From: Marinobacter sp. AC-23
GTDB lineage: Bacteria > Pseudomonadota > Gammaproteobacteria > Pseudomonadales > Oleiphilaceae
NCBI RefSeq assembly: GCF_001858325.1
Contig: NZ_MBPP01000025.1
Span: 33,439-97,438, forward strand
Length of the DNA stretch: 64,000 nt
Direction: 5' to 3'
Positions 28,173 through 37,595 of the stretch are shown piece after piece; position 1 is the first letter of the stretch; each line of letters starts with the position of its first letter. Under the pieces are notes generated by a model. That model saw only the letters and a list, made by a program, of their open reading frames with translations, ran no database searches and was not told where the DNA came from. The translations under genes were made by a program, and so were the position numbers.

Positions 28173-29389
28173 TCACGTCGCACGGATGAAATCCCGTAAC
28201 CGCGGCGCAATAGCTTCGCGCCATTGGCTGCCGTTGAATACACCGTAATGGCCAACACCCGGCTGCAAGTGATGCAGACGGCGGGATTCAGGTATATTGA
28301 CACACAGATCGTGGGCGGCCCGGGTTTGTCCGGGGCTGGAAATATCGTCCTTCTCGCCTTCGATCGTCATCAGGGCGGTGTCGTGAATCGCGGCTGGGTT
28401 CACCAGGCGCCCGCGGTGCTTGAAGCAGCCCCGCGCCAAGTGAAATTCCTGGAAGACACGCTGAATGGTATCCAGATAATACGTTGCTGGCAGATCCATC
28501 ACCGCCAGGTATTCGTCATAGAAGTCGCGGTGCCGACTGACCTTCTCGGCCTTATCATCGCGAATGGATCTAAATAGCCCGCGATAGGCATCAACGTGGC
28601 GGTCGAGGTTCATATTCACAAACCTGCCAGTTGCAAGAATCCGGGATAAACCTTGCGCATGGCTCCGGGGTAGGGCGCGGGTACCGGATGGACCAGGTTG
28701 TGTTTGAACCACGCCAATTTGTGCTCGGTGGCCAGTTTGCAGGGCGCGGTGGGATCGACACGGCCGTCTATAGGGCCGCTCATCAGCGCCAGCGAGCGAG
28801 GTGTCGCGGGGTGGCCATCCTCGGCCATAATGGCGGTTGCAGCGAGTGCCGCGACCACAGGCTGACAGACCGCCAACACGTGAGTGTCGGGCCCTATGTG
28901 GCTGATGAAGTCGACAACGTAGTCGATGTAATCGTCGAGGCCAAAATCGCCCTCAGACAGCGGAACCCGGCACGCATCGCGCCAATCGGTGATGTATACG
29001 TCGTGATCCGGCAACATGGCTTCTACAGTGCCCCGCAGCAGCGACGCAAAATGGCCAGATAGAGGCGCAATAATCAGCAATTTCGGGTCATCAGGCCGCG
29101 CCACGTCGCGCTGGAAATGTTTGAGCTGCGCAAATGGTTTACGTTTTACAATGGTTTCATGAACGGCGACTTGCTCGCCGTTACATTCGGTTGTGGGCAG
29201 ATTGAAGGCAGGCTTTGGGTAGCGGCGAGTAAGGTCTTCGAATACACCGTAGGCTGAGGCAACGCTGCGTGCCCCGGGAATGCGGGATAAAGGGCTCAGA
29301 CGGTGCTGGAGCAGGGTGCTCTGGGCGCCGGTTAGCATGCGTATGGGCTTCAGCGCGGCGCGGCCTATCTCATGGGCAAAGTACATCAT
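28173..29389 (-). pseudogene. phaZ: Intracellular polyhydroxyalkanoate depolymerase PhaZ, one frameshift
   Basis: Starts MMYFAHEIGRAALKPIRM at 29389. One added base near 28628 joins FLQLAG to FVNMNLDRHVDAYRGLFRSI and gives about 405 residues. The nucleophile motif is VCQPVVA, with cysteine in place of serine, as in intracellular Ralstonia-type PhaZ. The C-terminal TIEGEKDDISSPGQT and GVGHYGVFNG supply the Asp and His. It mobilises stored PHB. It is the first gene of the minus-strand phaZ-phaB-phaC group and is divergent from the enolase-family gene at 29569. Confidence 0.88.
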
Positions 29390-29568
29390 GGCATTGTCCT
29401 GCTTGAGTTCTGGGTTGCGGCATTTTCCCAGTAAGCCTTAGGGGGCCGTGACAGATACATTAACATGGTTTTGATGAATCGAAATTTGGGTAAGGAAATA
29501 TCGGCGCCATAAGTCTGCGACTACTATGCTGAAAAGATACTGAACGCTACCGGGCGAGGAGGTGCGAC

Positions 29569-30669
29569 ATGCGTATTGAGAGTATTGCGGTGTATACCGC
29601 AGATTTAACTTACGCGGGTAAGGCCTATGCCTTTGCGGGAGGAAGATCGCATCGGGTGTTTACCAGTACAGTGGTGGTGGTGACCACGGATACGGGGCTG
29701 CATGGCTACGGTGAAGTTTGCCCCTGCGGCCCTAACTATATGGCGGCTTTTTCTGAGGGGGTTCCTTCTTGCCTGTCGATGCTGGCGCCCAGTGTGATAG
29801 GTGAGGATCCCACGCACCTCACGCGTATCCACGAATGCATGGACCAGGCGCTGACCGGGCATGCGGTTGCCAAGGCGGCCATTGATATTGCCTGCTGGGA
29901 TTTGTTGGGCAAGCATACTGGGCTGCCAGTCTACGTTTTGCTCGGCGGGCTGCTTTCGCCGTCTATGCCGCTGCACCGAAATGTTCCATTGGCGGAATCG
30001 GATGAGATGGAAGAATCTTTGCGCCAGTTTCGGTCAGAAGGGTTTCGTCGTATTCAGATCAAGCTGGGGCGCAGTGTTGAGGAAGATATCGATCTCGTTC
30101 GCGCTCTGAGCAAGGTCAAACATGCAGACGAGCTTTGGATGTGCGACATCAATCGGGCCTGGCGGCAGGATGAAGCGGTGCGTTTCTCGCGGGCGCTTGA
30201 AGATCTGGAGATCTATCTTGAGCAGCCTTGTTACAGCTACGAGGAGTGCCTGTCGGTTCGCCGTCGAATTCGCCATCCAGTTAAACTGGACGAAAGCCTG
30301 AACTCCCTGGCCGACGTGCAACGGGCCTTGCGCGACGATGCCATGGACGCTATGGCTCTGAAGGTCAGTCGGGTCGGAGGTCTGACGCCGTCACGGATCA
30401 TTAGAGACGTGTGCGTGGATGCCGGCATAGCCATGACCATTGAAGATGCCTGGGGCAGTGGTATAGCCACGGCAGCCTACGCGCATTTGGCTGCCAGCAC
30501 CCCTGCAAAAGCTTTGCTGACCACAACGGATCTCCACAATTACAATACCTCCCAATTGGCAACCGGAGCGCCTGTCGTTTCTTCCGGCCAGATGACCCTC
30601 AGTGATCGCCCGGGGTTGGGTGTGGTTCCGGATTTTGAGCAGCTGACGCTGCTTGATGTGTATGAGTAA
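29569..30669 (+). CDS. Mandelate racemase/muconate lactonizing enzyme family protein
   Basis: 366 residues of the enolase superfamily: N-terminal capping domain (1-125) and a TIM barrel. The likely catalytic set is K165 (QIKLG), metal ligands D193, E218 (YLEQP) and D241 (LDES), and K265 (ALKVSRVGG). Lysines on both faces of the barrel suit a racemase or epimerase. The position of these residues reminds me of hydroxyproline-betaine epimerases, but this is only an impression; cis-3-hydroxyproline dehydratase and dipeptide epimerase are alternatives. GAGGAGG precedes the ATG. Not in an obvious operon. Confidence 0.8.
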   Translation: MRIESIAVYTADLTYAGKAYAFAGGRSHRVFTSTVVVVTTDTGLHGYGEVCPCGPNYMAAFSEGVPSCLSMLAPSVIGEDPTHLTRIHECMDQALTGHAVAKAAIDIACWDLLGKHTGLPVYVLLGGLLSPSMPLHRNVPLAESDEMEESLRQFRSEGFRRIQIKLGRSVEEDIDLVRALSKVKHADELWMCDINRAWRQDEAVRFSRALEDLEIYLEQPCYSYEECLSVRRRIRHPVKLDESLNSLADVQRALRDDAMDAMALKVSRVGGLTPSRIIRDVCVDAGIAMTIEDAWGSGIATAAYAHLAASTPAKALLTTTDLHNYNTSQLATGAPVVSSGQMTLSDRPGLGVVPDFEQLTLLDVYE

Positions 30670-30763
30670 GTTGGCCGATTTTGACAGTACTGTTGGAACG
30701 GCCGGTTTTTTCGCCAGAGACTTTCGCGTTATACAAACCCCCAGATTATTTGAGCTCTGATCT

Positions 30764-32647
30764 ATGACCGCTTATTTCATTCAGGCCTTTATTTATCTCT
30801 TGGCTGCCGTGATCGCAGTGCCTTTGGCAAAACGCTTTGGCCTGGGTTCCGTGTTGGGCTATCTGGTTGCGGGTGTGGTGATCGGGCCGGTTATGGGGCT
30901 TGTCGGACAGGAAACCAGCACGATTCAGCATTTTGCTGAATTTGGTGTTGTGATGATGCTATTCGTGATTGGTATGGAAATCGATCCGAAGGCGCTTTGG
31001 GCTATGAGGGTTCGCCTTTTGGGTCTTGGCGGTTTACAGGTGACGTTGACGGCTGGCGCCGGGATGGCGGTGGCTTGGTGGCTTGGGCTTCAATGGCAGA
31101 CGGCGCTAACGGTTGGCCTTATTTTCGCGCTGTCGTCTACCGCGATCGTGCTGCAAACCCTGGAAGAGAAGGGCTTGTCGAAGACAGAGGGCGGACGCAA
31201 TACGTTTTCTGTGTTGCTGTTTCAGGATATCGCTGTTATTCCCATGCTTGCCCTGATCCCGCTACTGGCGTTGCCGGGCCTGAAGGGTGATTCTGGCTCT
31301 GAATCTGGTCCCGAAGGGGGGTTGAGCCTGGTGGCCAGCCTGCCGGGCTGGGCACATGCTCTGGTTGTTGTGGGCGCAGTCGCGGTGGTTATTGTTGGCG
31401 GATACTACCTGAGCCGTCCATTGTTCCGTTATGTGGTGAAGTCCGGGTTGCGGGAGGTTTTCACCGCCACGGCGCTGATGCTGGTTATTGGTATTGCCGC
31501 GCTCATGAGCCTCGTAAATCTCTCTCCGGCCCTTGGCGCCTTTCTGGCAGGTGTGGTACTGGCTAACAGTGAGTTCCGCCACGAGCTGGAAGCCAATATT
31601 GAGCCGTTTAAGGGGCTGTTACTGGGCCTGTTTTTTATCACAGTGGGTGCTGGAATCAACTTCGAGGTATTGGTGGCAGAGTGGAGCACCATTGCTTCAC
31701 TGGGCGCGGCTGTGATTGCAGTCAAGGCACTGATCCTGCTGGTCCTTGCACAGATGTTCGGGATTCGCAGCAGCAACGGTTGGCTGTTTACCCTGGGGCT
31801 GGCGCAGGCGGGGGAATTCGGTTTTGTGTTGCTCACCTATAGCGTGCAAAGCAATGTGATTCCGCCAGAGATCTCTCAGATTCTCTCGCTGGTTGTCGCA
31901 CTGTCCATGTTCCTCACGCCACTGTTGTTCATCGTTTACGACCGCATCGTACTTCCACGGTACCGACGCTCCAGGAACGATGAACGGGAAGCGGACACCA
32001 TTGATGAGCAGGCACCGGTCATTGTGGCCGGGGTGGGGCGGTTTGGACAGATTGTCTGCCGCTTACTGCGGGCCAATAACGTTCCCATTGTTGTGCTCGA
32101 CCACGAACTCGAGCAGATTGAAAATGTTCGTCAAATTAACATCAAGAGCTTCTTTGGGGATGCCAGCCGGCCCGATTTGCTGGAAAAGGCCGGTATTGAG
32201 CAGGCGCGCTTGTTGGTTGTGGCCATTGATGACCGGGATCGCGCCGTAAAGATGGTAAAACATGTAAAGCATTTCTTCCCGGGTGTCTGGGTGCTGGCGC
32301 GTGCGTTCGACCGTGGCCACGGCTACCAGCTTCGGGAAGCGGGTGCTGACGACGTGATGAGCGAGACCTACCATTCTGCTCTGGAGCTTGGTGGCCATGC
32401 CCTCACGGCTGTGGGCGTGCATCCGATGCGAGCGAAACAGATGACCTGGGCGTTTGTTGAAAATGAGCAGGCTCATGAGGAGCAGTTATTTGAGGCGTGG
32501 AAAGAAATAGAGGAGGGCATTAATTTCAGCCCACGCTATGGCGAGCTGTTCATGAAGCTTGAAGAGGCGCTAAGCAGCACTATGCACGGGAACTGGGAAG
32601 AGCCAAGGCCTGAGGATGTCCCGGTCTGGACGCCGCCCGCTAAATGA
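30764..32647 (+). CDS. Monovalent cation:proton antiporter-2 (KefB/KefC-like)
   Basis: 627 residues. Residues about 1-390 form a 12-13 helix CPA2 exchanger domain (RFGLGSVLGYLVAGVVIGPV, FALSSTAIVLQTLEEKGL, LFQDIAVIP). Residues about 410-540 form a TrkA-N/RCK domain with the Rossmann motif VIVAGVGRFGQIVCRLL. The short C-terminal tail is charged. KefB/C proteins release K+ during electrophile stress and are gated by glutathione adducts. No KefF/G ancillary gene is adjacent, although a flavodoxin-fold quinone reductase of similar type lies at 39.8 kb. Convergent with the MFS gene, 28 bases apart. Confidence 0.9.
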   Translation: MTAYFIQAFIYLLAAVIAVPLAKRFGLGSVLGYLVAGVVIGPVMGLVGQETSTIQHFAEFGVVMMLFVIGMEIDPKALWAMRVRLLGLGGLQVTLTAGAGMAVAWWLGLQWQTALTVGLIFALSSTAIVLQTLEEKGLSKTEGGRNTFSVLLFQDIAVIPMLALIPLLALPGLKGDSGSESGPEGGLSLVASLPGWAHALVVVGAVAVVIVGGYYLSRPLFRYVVKSGLREVFTATALMLVIGIAALMSLVNLSPALGAFLAGVVLANSEFRHELEANIEPFKGLLLGLFFITVGAGINFEVLVAEWSTIASLGAAVIAVKALILLVLAQMFGIRSSNGWLFTLGLAQAGEFGFVLLTYSVQSNVIPPEISQILSLVVALSMFLTPLLFIVYDRIVLPRYRRSRNDEREADTIDEQAPVIVAGVGRFGQIVCRLLRANNVPIVVLDHELEQIENVRQINIKSFFGDASRPDLLEKAGIEQARLLVVAIDDRDRAVKMVKHVKHFFPGVWVLARAFDRGHGYQLREAGADDVMSETYHSALELGGHALTAVGVHPMRAKQMTWAFVENEQAHEEQLFEAWKEIEEGINFSPRYGELFMKLEEALSSTMHGNWEEPRPEDVPVWTPPAK

Positions 32648-32675
32648 ATAAAAACCGCAGGCGCTTATCTTTTAA

Positions 32676-33884
32676 TCAATCTGTATCGCGGCCACGCCTT
32701 AGCAGAATCAACAGTGCCAGCGCTGCCATAATGCCGACGAAGACGGAGAATATAACGCCGGTTGTTTTAAGGCCAAGCACGCTGGCCATTAAGCCGATGC
32801 CTATCACGGGTACTGAGATGGCGATGTAGGCAACAATAAAAAAGGTTGAGGTGACCGCTGCGCGCTCCGATGGAGGACTGGCCGCAGCTATGGCACCCAT
32901 GCCAGCGCGAAAAGCGATGCCCTGACCCATGCCGGCGATTACCGCGCCCGCCATGAACAGGGCGAGCGACTGCACATGGATACCGAGCGCCACCGGCGTA
33001 ACGCCAGCAACGAGCGTAGCGCACCCGATTGGTAAACGCAGGTGCAGTGGCAATTTTCCCTGCAAAAGCTGGCCGAGTGTTGAGGCAATAAAGATGCTGC
33101 CTGCGACAACACCGATCAGTAGCCGGTTATCATAACCCAGCACGTTGCCCATCATTGCCGGCGCAATCGAGGTGAAAAAACCACACACCGCAAAACCCGC
33201 AAAACCCGCAATGGCGGCGGGCACAAACACACCGCGTACTTCCGGGGGCACGCTCAAGCGTTGTAGTGAAAGCTTTGGGTGCGTTGGTTTTTTTACGGTT
33301 TCTGGTGCCCACCAAACACAGATGAGCGCCAGCGTGGCAAGCGCGATGTGTATCAAATAGGTTAGCACCAGCGGCGAGGGCAGGTATTGCGAAAGTGCGC
33401 CCGCAAGCATAGGCCCAAGGCCCAGCCCACCCATATTCGCGGCGGTGGCAATAAACGTTGCCCGCTCACGCCAGTGTGGCGGTGCCAACTCCAGCACAGC
33501 CACGGTCGCGGTGCCGGTAAAAATACCGGCGGAGAGGCCAGAAAGCACACGGCCAGCAAGGATCATCGCCAGTCCATCGGCCTGCCAGAAAACCAGATCA
33601 CTGATAATCGAACACACCAGGCCACCAAGTAACAGCGGCCGGCGGCCCAGCTGATCGGACCAGCGCCCGGTGATCACCAGTGCGGCAATCACACCGAAAG
33701 CGTACGCGGCGAAGATAATGGTAATCATCAACTGGGAAAACCCGAACGCTTCCTGGTAAATCGGGTAGAGCGGAGTCGGCATGGTGGTACCGATCATCAC
33801 GACGCTAAATGAGAAAGCGGCGCCAAGAAAAGCCAGGAATGTTGATAAACTGCGTGGGTCTGTGTGAGTGGTTGATGCTTGCAT
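32676..33884 (-). CDS. MFS transporter (multidrug-efflux-like)
   Basis: 402 residues, 12 predicted transmembrane helices. The loop 2-3 motif reads GRWSDQLGRRPLLLGG, and helix 5 has the ANMGGLGLGPMLAGALSQYL motif-C-like sequence typical of antiporters. Early residues FSFSVVMIGTTMPTPLYPIY resemble bacterial MFS exporters of unknown substrate. It is transcribed toward the Kef gene and starts about 60 bases from the end of the flavin reductase gene on the same strand side. Substrate unknown. Confidence 0.85.
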   Translation of the reverse strand: MQASTTHTDPRSLSTFLAFLGAAFSFSVVMIGTTMPTPLYPIYQEAFGFSQLMITIIFAAYAFGVIAALVITGRWSDQLGRRPLLLGGLVCSIISDLVFWQADGLAMILAGRVLSGLSAGIFTGTATVAVLELAPPHWRERATFIATAANMGGLGLGPMLAGALSQYLPSPLVLTYLIHIALATLALICVWWAPETVKKPTHPKLSLQRLSVPPEVRGVFVPAAIAGFAGFAVCGFFTSIAPAMMGNVLGYDNRLLIGVVAGSIFIASTLGQLLQGKLPLHLRLPIGCATLVAGVTPVALGIHVQSLALFMAGAVIAGMGQGIAFRAGMGAIAAASPPSERAAVTSTFFIVAYIAISVPVIGIGLMASVLGLKTTGVIFSVFVGIMAALALLILLRRGRDTD

Positions 33885-33945
33885 GATGGTCTGGTAAAGA
33901 TCTCCTAGATTACTTTGCCCGTTTCGGTCTCTGGTTTACCAGGAT

Positions 33946-34565
33946 CTAACCAGGTCGATACATCTGAAATTTTTGTGACCCGTCCACTGTAAAGTAGTCG
34001 GCTGGTCCGCCGCCTCGCATTACCGGTTCTGCCGCAGCAGTATCGTAGATTCCATCTTTAAGCAGGTGTTGCGCGATATGCACACCGACCACCTCACCAA
34101 ATACCATCCAGGTGTCCACTTTCTGCCCATCTGCGCCCGCAAGCTGGAGCACCTGGGTAACCCGGCATTCCAGGGTTACCGGGCTTTCCGCTACGTGCGG
34201 CACCGAGATAACCCGGGAGGCTTTGGCGCCAAGCCAGAGAGGGCAAATTCATCAACTTCCGGCCCTACCGCGGCGCAGGTTTTGTTCATGGCCTCACTGA
34301 GTGAGCGCGTCACCAGATTCCAGCAGAACTCGCCGGTCTCTTCAGCATTGCGGACGGAGTCCTTGTAGCCAATGCTGGAGAATCCGACGATGGGAGGATG
34401 GTAGTTGAAAGCATTGAAGAAGCTGTAGGGCGCAAGGTTAAGCACACCGTCACGGCTTCTGGATGATATCCACCCAATCGGGCGCGGCGCCACCAAGGCG
34501 TTGAACGGGTCATGGGCCAGCCCGTGGCCACTGGCGGGTTCGTAAAAATGGATATCTTCTGGCAT
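33946..34565 (-). pseudogene. Flavin reductase family protein (FMN-binding split barrel), one frameshift
   Basis: The ATG at 34565 begins MPEDIHFYEPASGHGLAHDP, and PFNALVAPRPIGWISSRSRDG with APYSFFNAFNYHPPIVGFSS is diagnostic of the flavin reductase/split-barrel family. Adding one base near 34228 links SGLAP to KASRVISVPHVAESPVTLEC and the rest of the domain, ending KFQMYRPG at 33946. Rebuilt length is about 206 residues. It probably binds FMN and reduces it or a substrate. No partner monooxygenase is adjacent. Same strand as, and 57 bases downstream of, the MDR oxidoreductase, so possibly co-transcribed. Confidence 0.82.
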
Positions 34566-34622
34566 AAAGCGCTCTTTAGGGGGCTGCAAAGGAATTAAGC
34601 CGGTTTTACAAGTTGGCCCAGG

Positions 34623-35630
34623 TTAGAACTCCAGGTAGATTTTGCCGAAGTGCTTGCCGGATTCCTCATGGCGGAAGGCATCAGCAATCTCTTCCAGTGC
34701 AAAGGAACGGTCGAGGATCGGGTGCAGGTCGTTGGCTTCGATCGCGCGAATCATCTCTTGCTGGTGAGCCCGGCTGCCTACAATTAGGCCCTGCAGGCGG
34801 GCCTGTTTGGCCATCAGTTTTGCGGTTGGCACATCGCCAGCCCGACCGGTAAGAATGCCTATCAGTGAGATGTGGCCACCAATGCGTACGGCATCAATGG
34901 ATTCCGGCAGTGTGCCGGGGCCACCAACCTCAATGACATGGTCGACGCCCTGCCTATTGGTCAGTTTTTGGACCTTCTCGCCCCAAGCCGGTGTCGTTTT
35001 GTAGTTGATAGTGTGGTCTGCACCCAGCTCTCTGAGCCGTTCCAGCTTCTGGTCCGAGGACGAAGTGGAAATCACTTGTGCGCCCATCATTTTTGCAAAT
35101 TGCAGTGCAAAGATGGACACGCCGCCGGTACCCAGGGTCAGGACGGTATCGCCGGCTTTCAGGCCTCCGTTGATGACCAATGCACGCCAGGCGGTCAGGC
35201 CGGCGGTGGTGAGTGTGGCGGCTTCGGCGTGGCTGTAGCCCTTCGGCGCGTGGGTAAACCAGTTTGTCGGGCGGATCACCTGCTCACGTGCGTAACCATC
35301 CTGTCCATCGCCGGGAGTGGTAGTGAAATCATCAATGGGTGCGGGCCCATTCAGCCACTGGGGAAAGAAGGTTGACACTACACGGTCACCAACCCTGAAT
35401 TCGGCCACACCGTGGCCGACGGCTTCCACAACACCGGCGCCATCTGCCATGGGGATGCGGTTGTTTTCAGTCGGGATTGCTCCGGCGACTACCGCGTAGT
35501 CGTGGAAGTTAAGGGAGCAGGCATGAATGCGCACGCGCATCTCGCCTGGTCCCGGTTCGCCTGGCGGCGGTCCGTCATCCAGGTGCAGTTGGTCCAGTCC
35601 GCCCGGTTTGGAAAGAGTAATGCGCTTCAT
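34623..35630 (-). CDS. Medium-chain dehydrogenase/reductase family NAD(P)-dependent oxidoreductase
   Basis: 335 residues from ATG 35630, which has a GGAGG upstream; a start at 35690 is possible but lacks this. It has a GroES-like N-terminal domain (HACSLNFHDYAVVAG, PMADGAGVVEAVG, FRVGDRVV) and the nucleotide fold TLGTGGVSIFALQFAKMMGA. No cysteine cluster for structural zinc is visible, pointing to the quinone-oxidoreductase-like branch rather than true zinc alcohol dehydrogenases. Substrate unknown. The flavin reductase gene follows on the same strand. Confidence 0.85.
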   Translation of the reverse strand: MKRITLSKPGGLDQLHLDDGPPPGEPGPGEMRVRIHACSLNFHDYAVVAGAIPTENNRIPMADGAGVVEAVGHGVAEFRVGDRVVSTFFPQWLNGPAPIDDFTTTPGDGQDGYAREQVIRPTNWFTHAPKGYSHAEAATLTTAGLTAWRALVINGGLKAGDTVLTLGTGGVSIFALQFAKMMGAQVISTSSSDQKLERLRELGADHTINYKTTPAWGEKVQKLTNRQGVDHVIEVGGPGTLPESIDAVRIGGHISLIGILTGRAGDVPTAKLMAKQARLQGLIVGSRAHQQEMIRAIEANDLHPILDRSFALEEIADAFRHEESGKHFGKIYLEF

Positions 35631-35731
35631 TTCAATGGCCTCCTCTACAATTGATTTTAATCTATTACCTGTACTTGTTGCGATCGCCATCGGGACATTC
35701 GTGAGTTGCGCGATGACAGTTTCATTGTGAG

Positions 35732-36231
35732 TCAGTCGGTGCCGGACACCGGATTCACGCGGCGATAAAACGCTTCCAGCATACTGTACGCACCGAACGC
35801 GAATAGCCCGACGGCGACAAACCCCATAAGGAATGTTCCGAAGGGTTGCCTGCGAAACGTGTCAAATACCTCAGCTATGCCGCCGGCTTCCTCCGGATTT
35901 ACGTGATAGGCCGCAATAATAAAAAATAGGCCGACGACCACGAACACCAAACCGCGAATCATTAATCCAAACCGGCATACGGGGTAGGCCCACCGTTGGG
36001 TTTGAGGTGGCATGTCAAAATGACGACCAAACTGTGCTCTTGCGCTTTTAATGCCGCCAGTAGTAGTTTGCCCATCGGCGCTGTCAGCAACTGTGACAGA
36101 GCGCCTTTGCTTCCTGTGGTCTGGCCGCCTTGATCAACTGCTGCCAATGCGGCGAGCCCACCGACCAACAGGTAAACGATGCCGCGGGCGGCGTATCCAA
36201 TGCGGGCAAAGAGGGCGAGGGCGCTGTCCAT
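35732..36231 (-). pseudogene. DUF1206 membrane protein missing its middle repeat and frameshifted
   Basis: Starts at 36231 behind AAGGAGTGGA. Repeat 1 (ARIGYAARGIVYLLVGGLAA, GALSQLLTAPMGKLLLA) and the last repeat (CRFGLMIRGLVFVVVGLFFI, RRQPFGTFLMGFVAVGLFAF) are DUF1206 units, each of two helices. DUF1206 proteins usually carry three such repeats. Here LLLAAL runs directly into KSARAQFGRHFDMPPQTQRW, the linker expected before the final repeat, so the middle unit is lost. In addition one A must be added in the AAAA run near 36047 to keep frame. Function of the family is unknown. Confidence 0.7.
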
Positions 36232-36333
36232 TCCACTCCTTATATAAAGTGTCAGTGTCATAATGCCCCTTTCAGGGCTGTTGTGTTCAGTCTACTATCC
36301 CAGACGGATTTCTGGTAACTCCAAAAACAGGGA

Positions 36334-37221
36334 ATGCATCGGCTAATGTTTCTGAGCGACTCCAAAACACTGACGACACCCCGTGGCACCTTTACATACC
36401 GCAACGCTGGCCGAGGGGCACCATTGGTGATGATCCATGGTTGGCCAGAAAGCTCCTATTCCTGGGAGCACGTTAGCCGCCATTTGGCTGCCGGGTTCAA
36501 AATCATCGCGCCAGACCTGCGCGGCTTGGGCGACAGTGAGCGCGCCGTCGGCGAGGAGCATTACCATAAGGCAGAGCTGGCACAGGATGTGATCAGCATG
36601 CTGGATGCTCTTGGTATACAGCAGTTTCAGCTTATAGGGCACGACTGGGGAGGCATTGTTGCGCAGGAGATGGCGCTGGCGATCCCGGAACGGGTTACCC
36701 GATTGGGTATCATGAACATTGCTGTGATCAATAACTTGAATGGCAACATGGAGGTTGTTAAGAAAGTGCGCTCAACAGGTGGCGCCAGCTATTGGTATCA
36801 GCACTTCCAGCAAGCGCCTGGCATGGCAGAAGCGATGATTCCCGGAAACGAGGAAGTCTGGCTCCGGTACTTCATGAGAGGGGCAGAGCACCCTATCCCG
36901 GAAGACTCGATTGCTGAATACGTGCGCATGTACTCCATCCCCGGCACGCCTGCCGCGGCAGCCAACTATTATCGTACCTTCAATAGCGATGCCAAACGCT
37001 GGGCTACTCTATCCGATCATGTATGGCCTATGCCGAGCATTTATATCTACGGCAACCGGGATCATGTGATCATTCCCGAATACCTGAATCACATTGAGGG
37101 CTGCTTTGAGGATATTCAGGTTGTTCAGGTAAAAGCCGGACACTTTCTGCATGAGGAAAAACCAGAAGAGGTGGCTGGGTATATCAATGGCTTTTTTGAA
37201 CCTGCTCTGGCGGTGAAATAG
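36334..37221 (+). CDS. Alpha/beta hydrolase (epoxide hydrolase/haloalkane dehalogenase-like)
   Basis: 295 residues. Oxyanion motif IHGWPESSYSWEHV, nucleophile elbow IGHDWGGIVAQEM with aspartate as nucleophile, NRDHVI for the acid and AGHFLHEEKPEEVAG for the catalytic histidine. An Asp nucleophile and the HGWPES motif favour epoxide-hydrolase or dehalogenase-type chemistry, without deciding between them. The next gene begins in the last base of the stop codon. A second ATG at 36346 is also a possible start. Divergent from the DUF1206 gene. Confidence 0.88.
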   Translation: MHRLMFLSDSKTLTTPRGTFTYRNAGRGAPLVMIHGWPESSYSWEHVSRHLAAGFKIIAPDLRGLGDSERAVGEEHYHKAELAQDVISMLDALGIQQFQLIGHDWGGIVAQEMALAIPERVTRLGIMNIAVINNLNGNMEVVKKVRSTGGASYWYQHFQQAPGMAEAMIPGNEEVWLRYFMRGAEHPIPEDSIAEYVRMYSIPGTPAAAANYYRTFNSDAKRWATLSDHVWPMPSIYIYGNRDHVIIPEYLNHIEGCFEDIQVVQVKAGHFLHEEKPEEVAGYINGFFEPALAVK

Positions 37222-37595
37222 TGAACACTTCTATGAAATTTCCGATCGTTACTGTCACCCTGGTTTTGGCCGCGCTGCTGTTTGTTCTATGGGACCAAAC
37301 CCGAGAACAGACGCAAACGGTTGATGCAAGTCGGTTTACCAATCTGAAGGAAAATCCCGTAAAGCTTAGTACAACCGTGGATTGGGTTGTTACCCAGGTG
37401 CCGGCCCTTTGCGGGCAGGCGAATGGCAAAGCCGAAGGCGACAAAGCCCGCTGCATAAAGCAGGCAGAGGCACGCACCTCAACCTGCCGGCGCGGGGTGT
37501 ACGATCGATTTCCGAGCATTGTGGCGTCAGATGCCGTTTTCCGGGATGTGTCGATTACGTTGATTAATTGCCTGGCTCCGAGCTCGTCAAGTTAG
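37221..37595 (+). CDS. Hypothetical membrane-anchored protein with four cysteines
   Basis: 124 residues from a GTG that shares one base with the preceding stop. An N-terminal helix (FPIVTVTLVLAALLFVLW) suggests a signal anchor with the remainder in the periplasm. Four cysteines in the soluble part (in PALCGQ, ARCIKQ, STCRRG and INCLAP) could form two disulphides. I do not recognise a family. It is probably co-translated with the hydrolase and overlaps the convergent P450 gene by nine bases at its 3' end. Confidence 0.6.
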   Translation: MNTSMKFPIVTVTLVLAALLFVLWDQTREQTQTVDASRFTNLKENPVKLSTTVDWVVTQVPALCGQANGKAEGDKARCIKQAEARTSTCRRGVYDRFPSIVASDAVFRDVSITLINCLAPSSSS

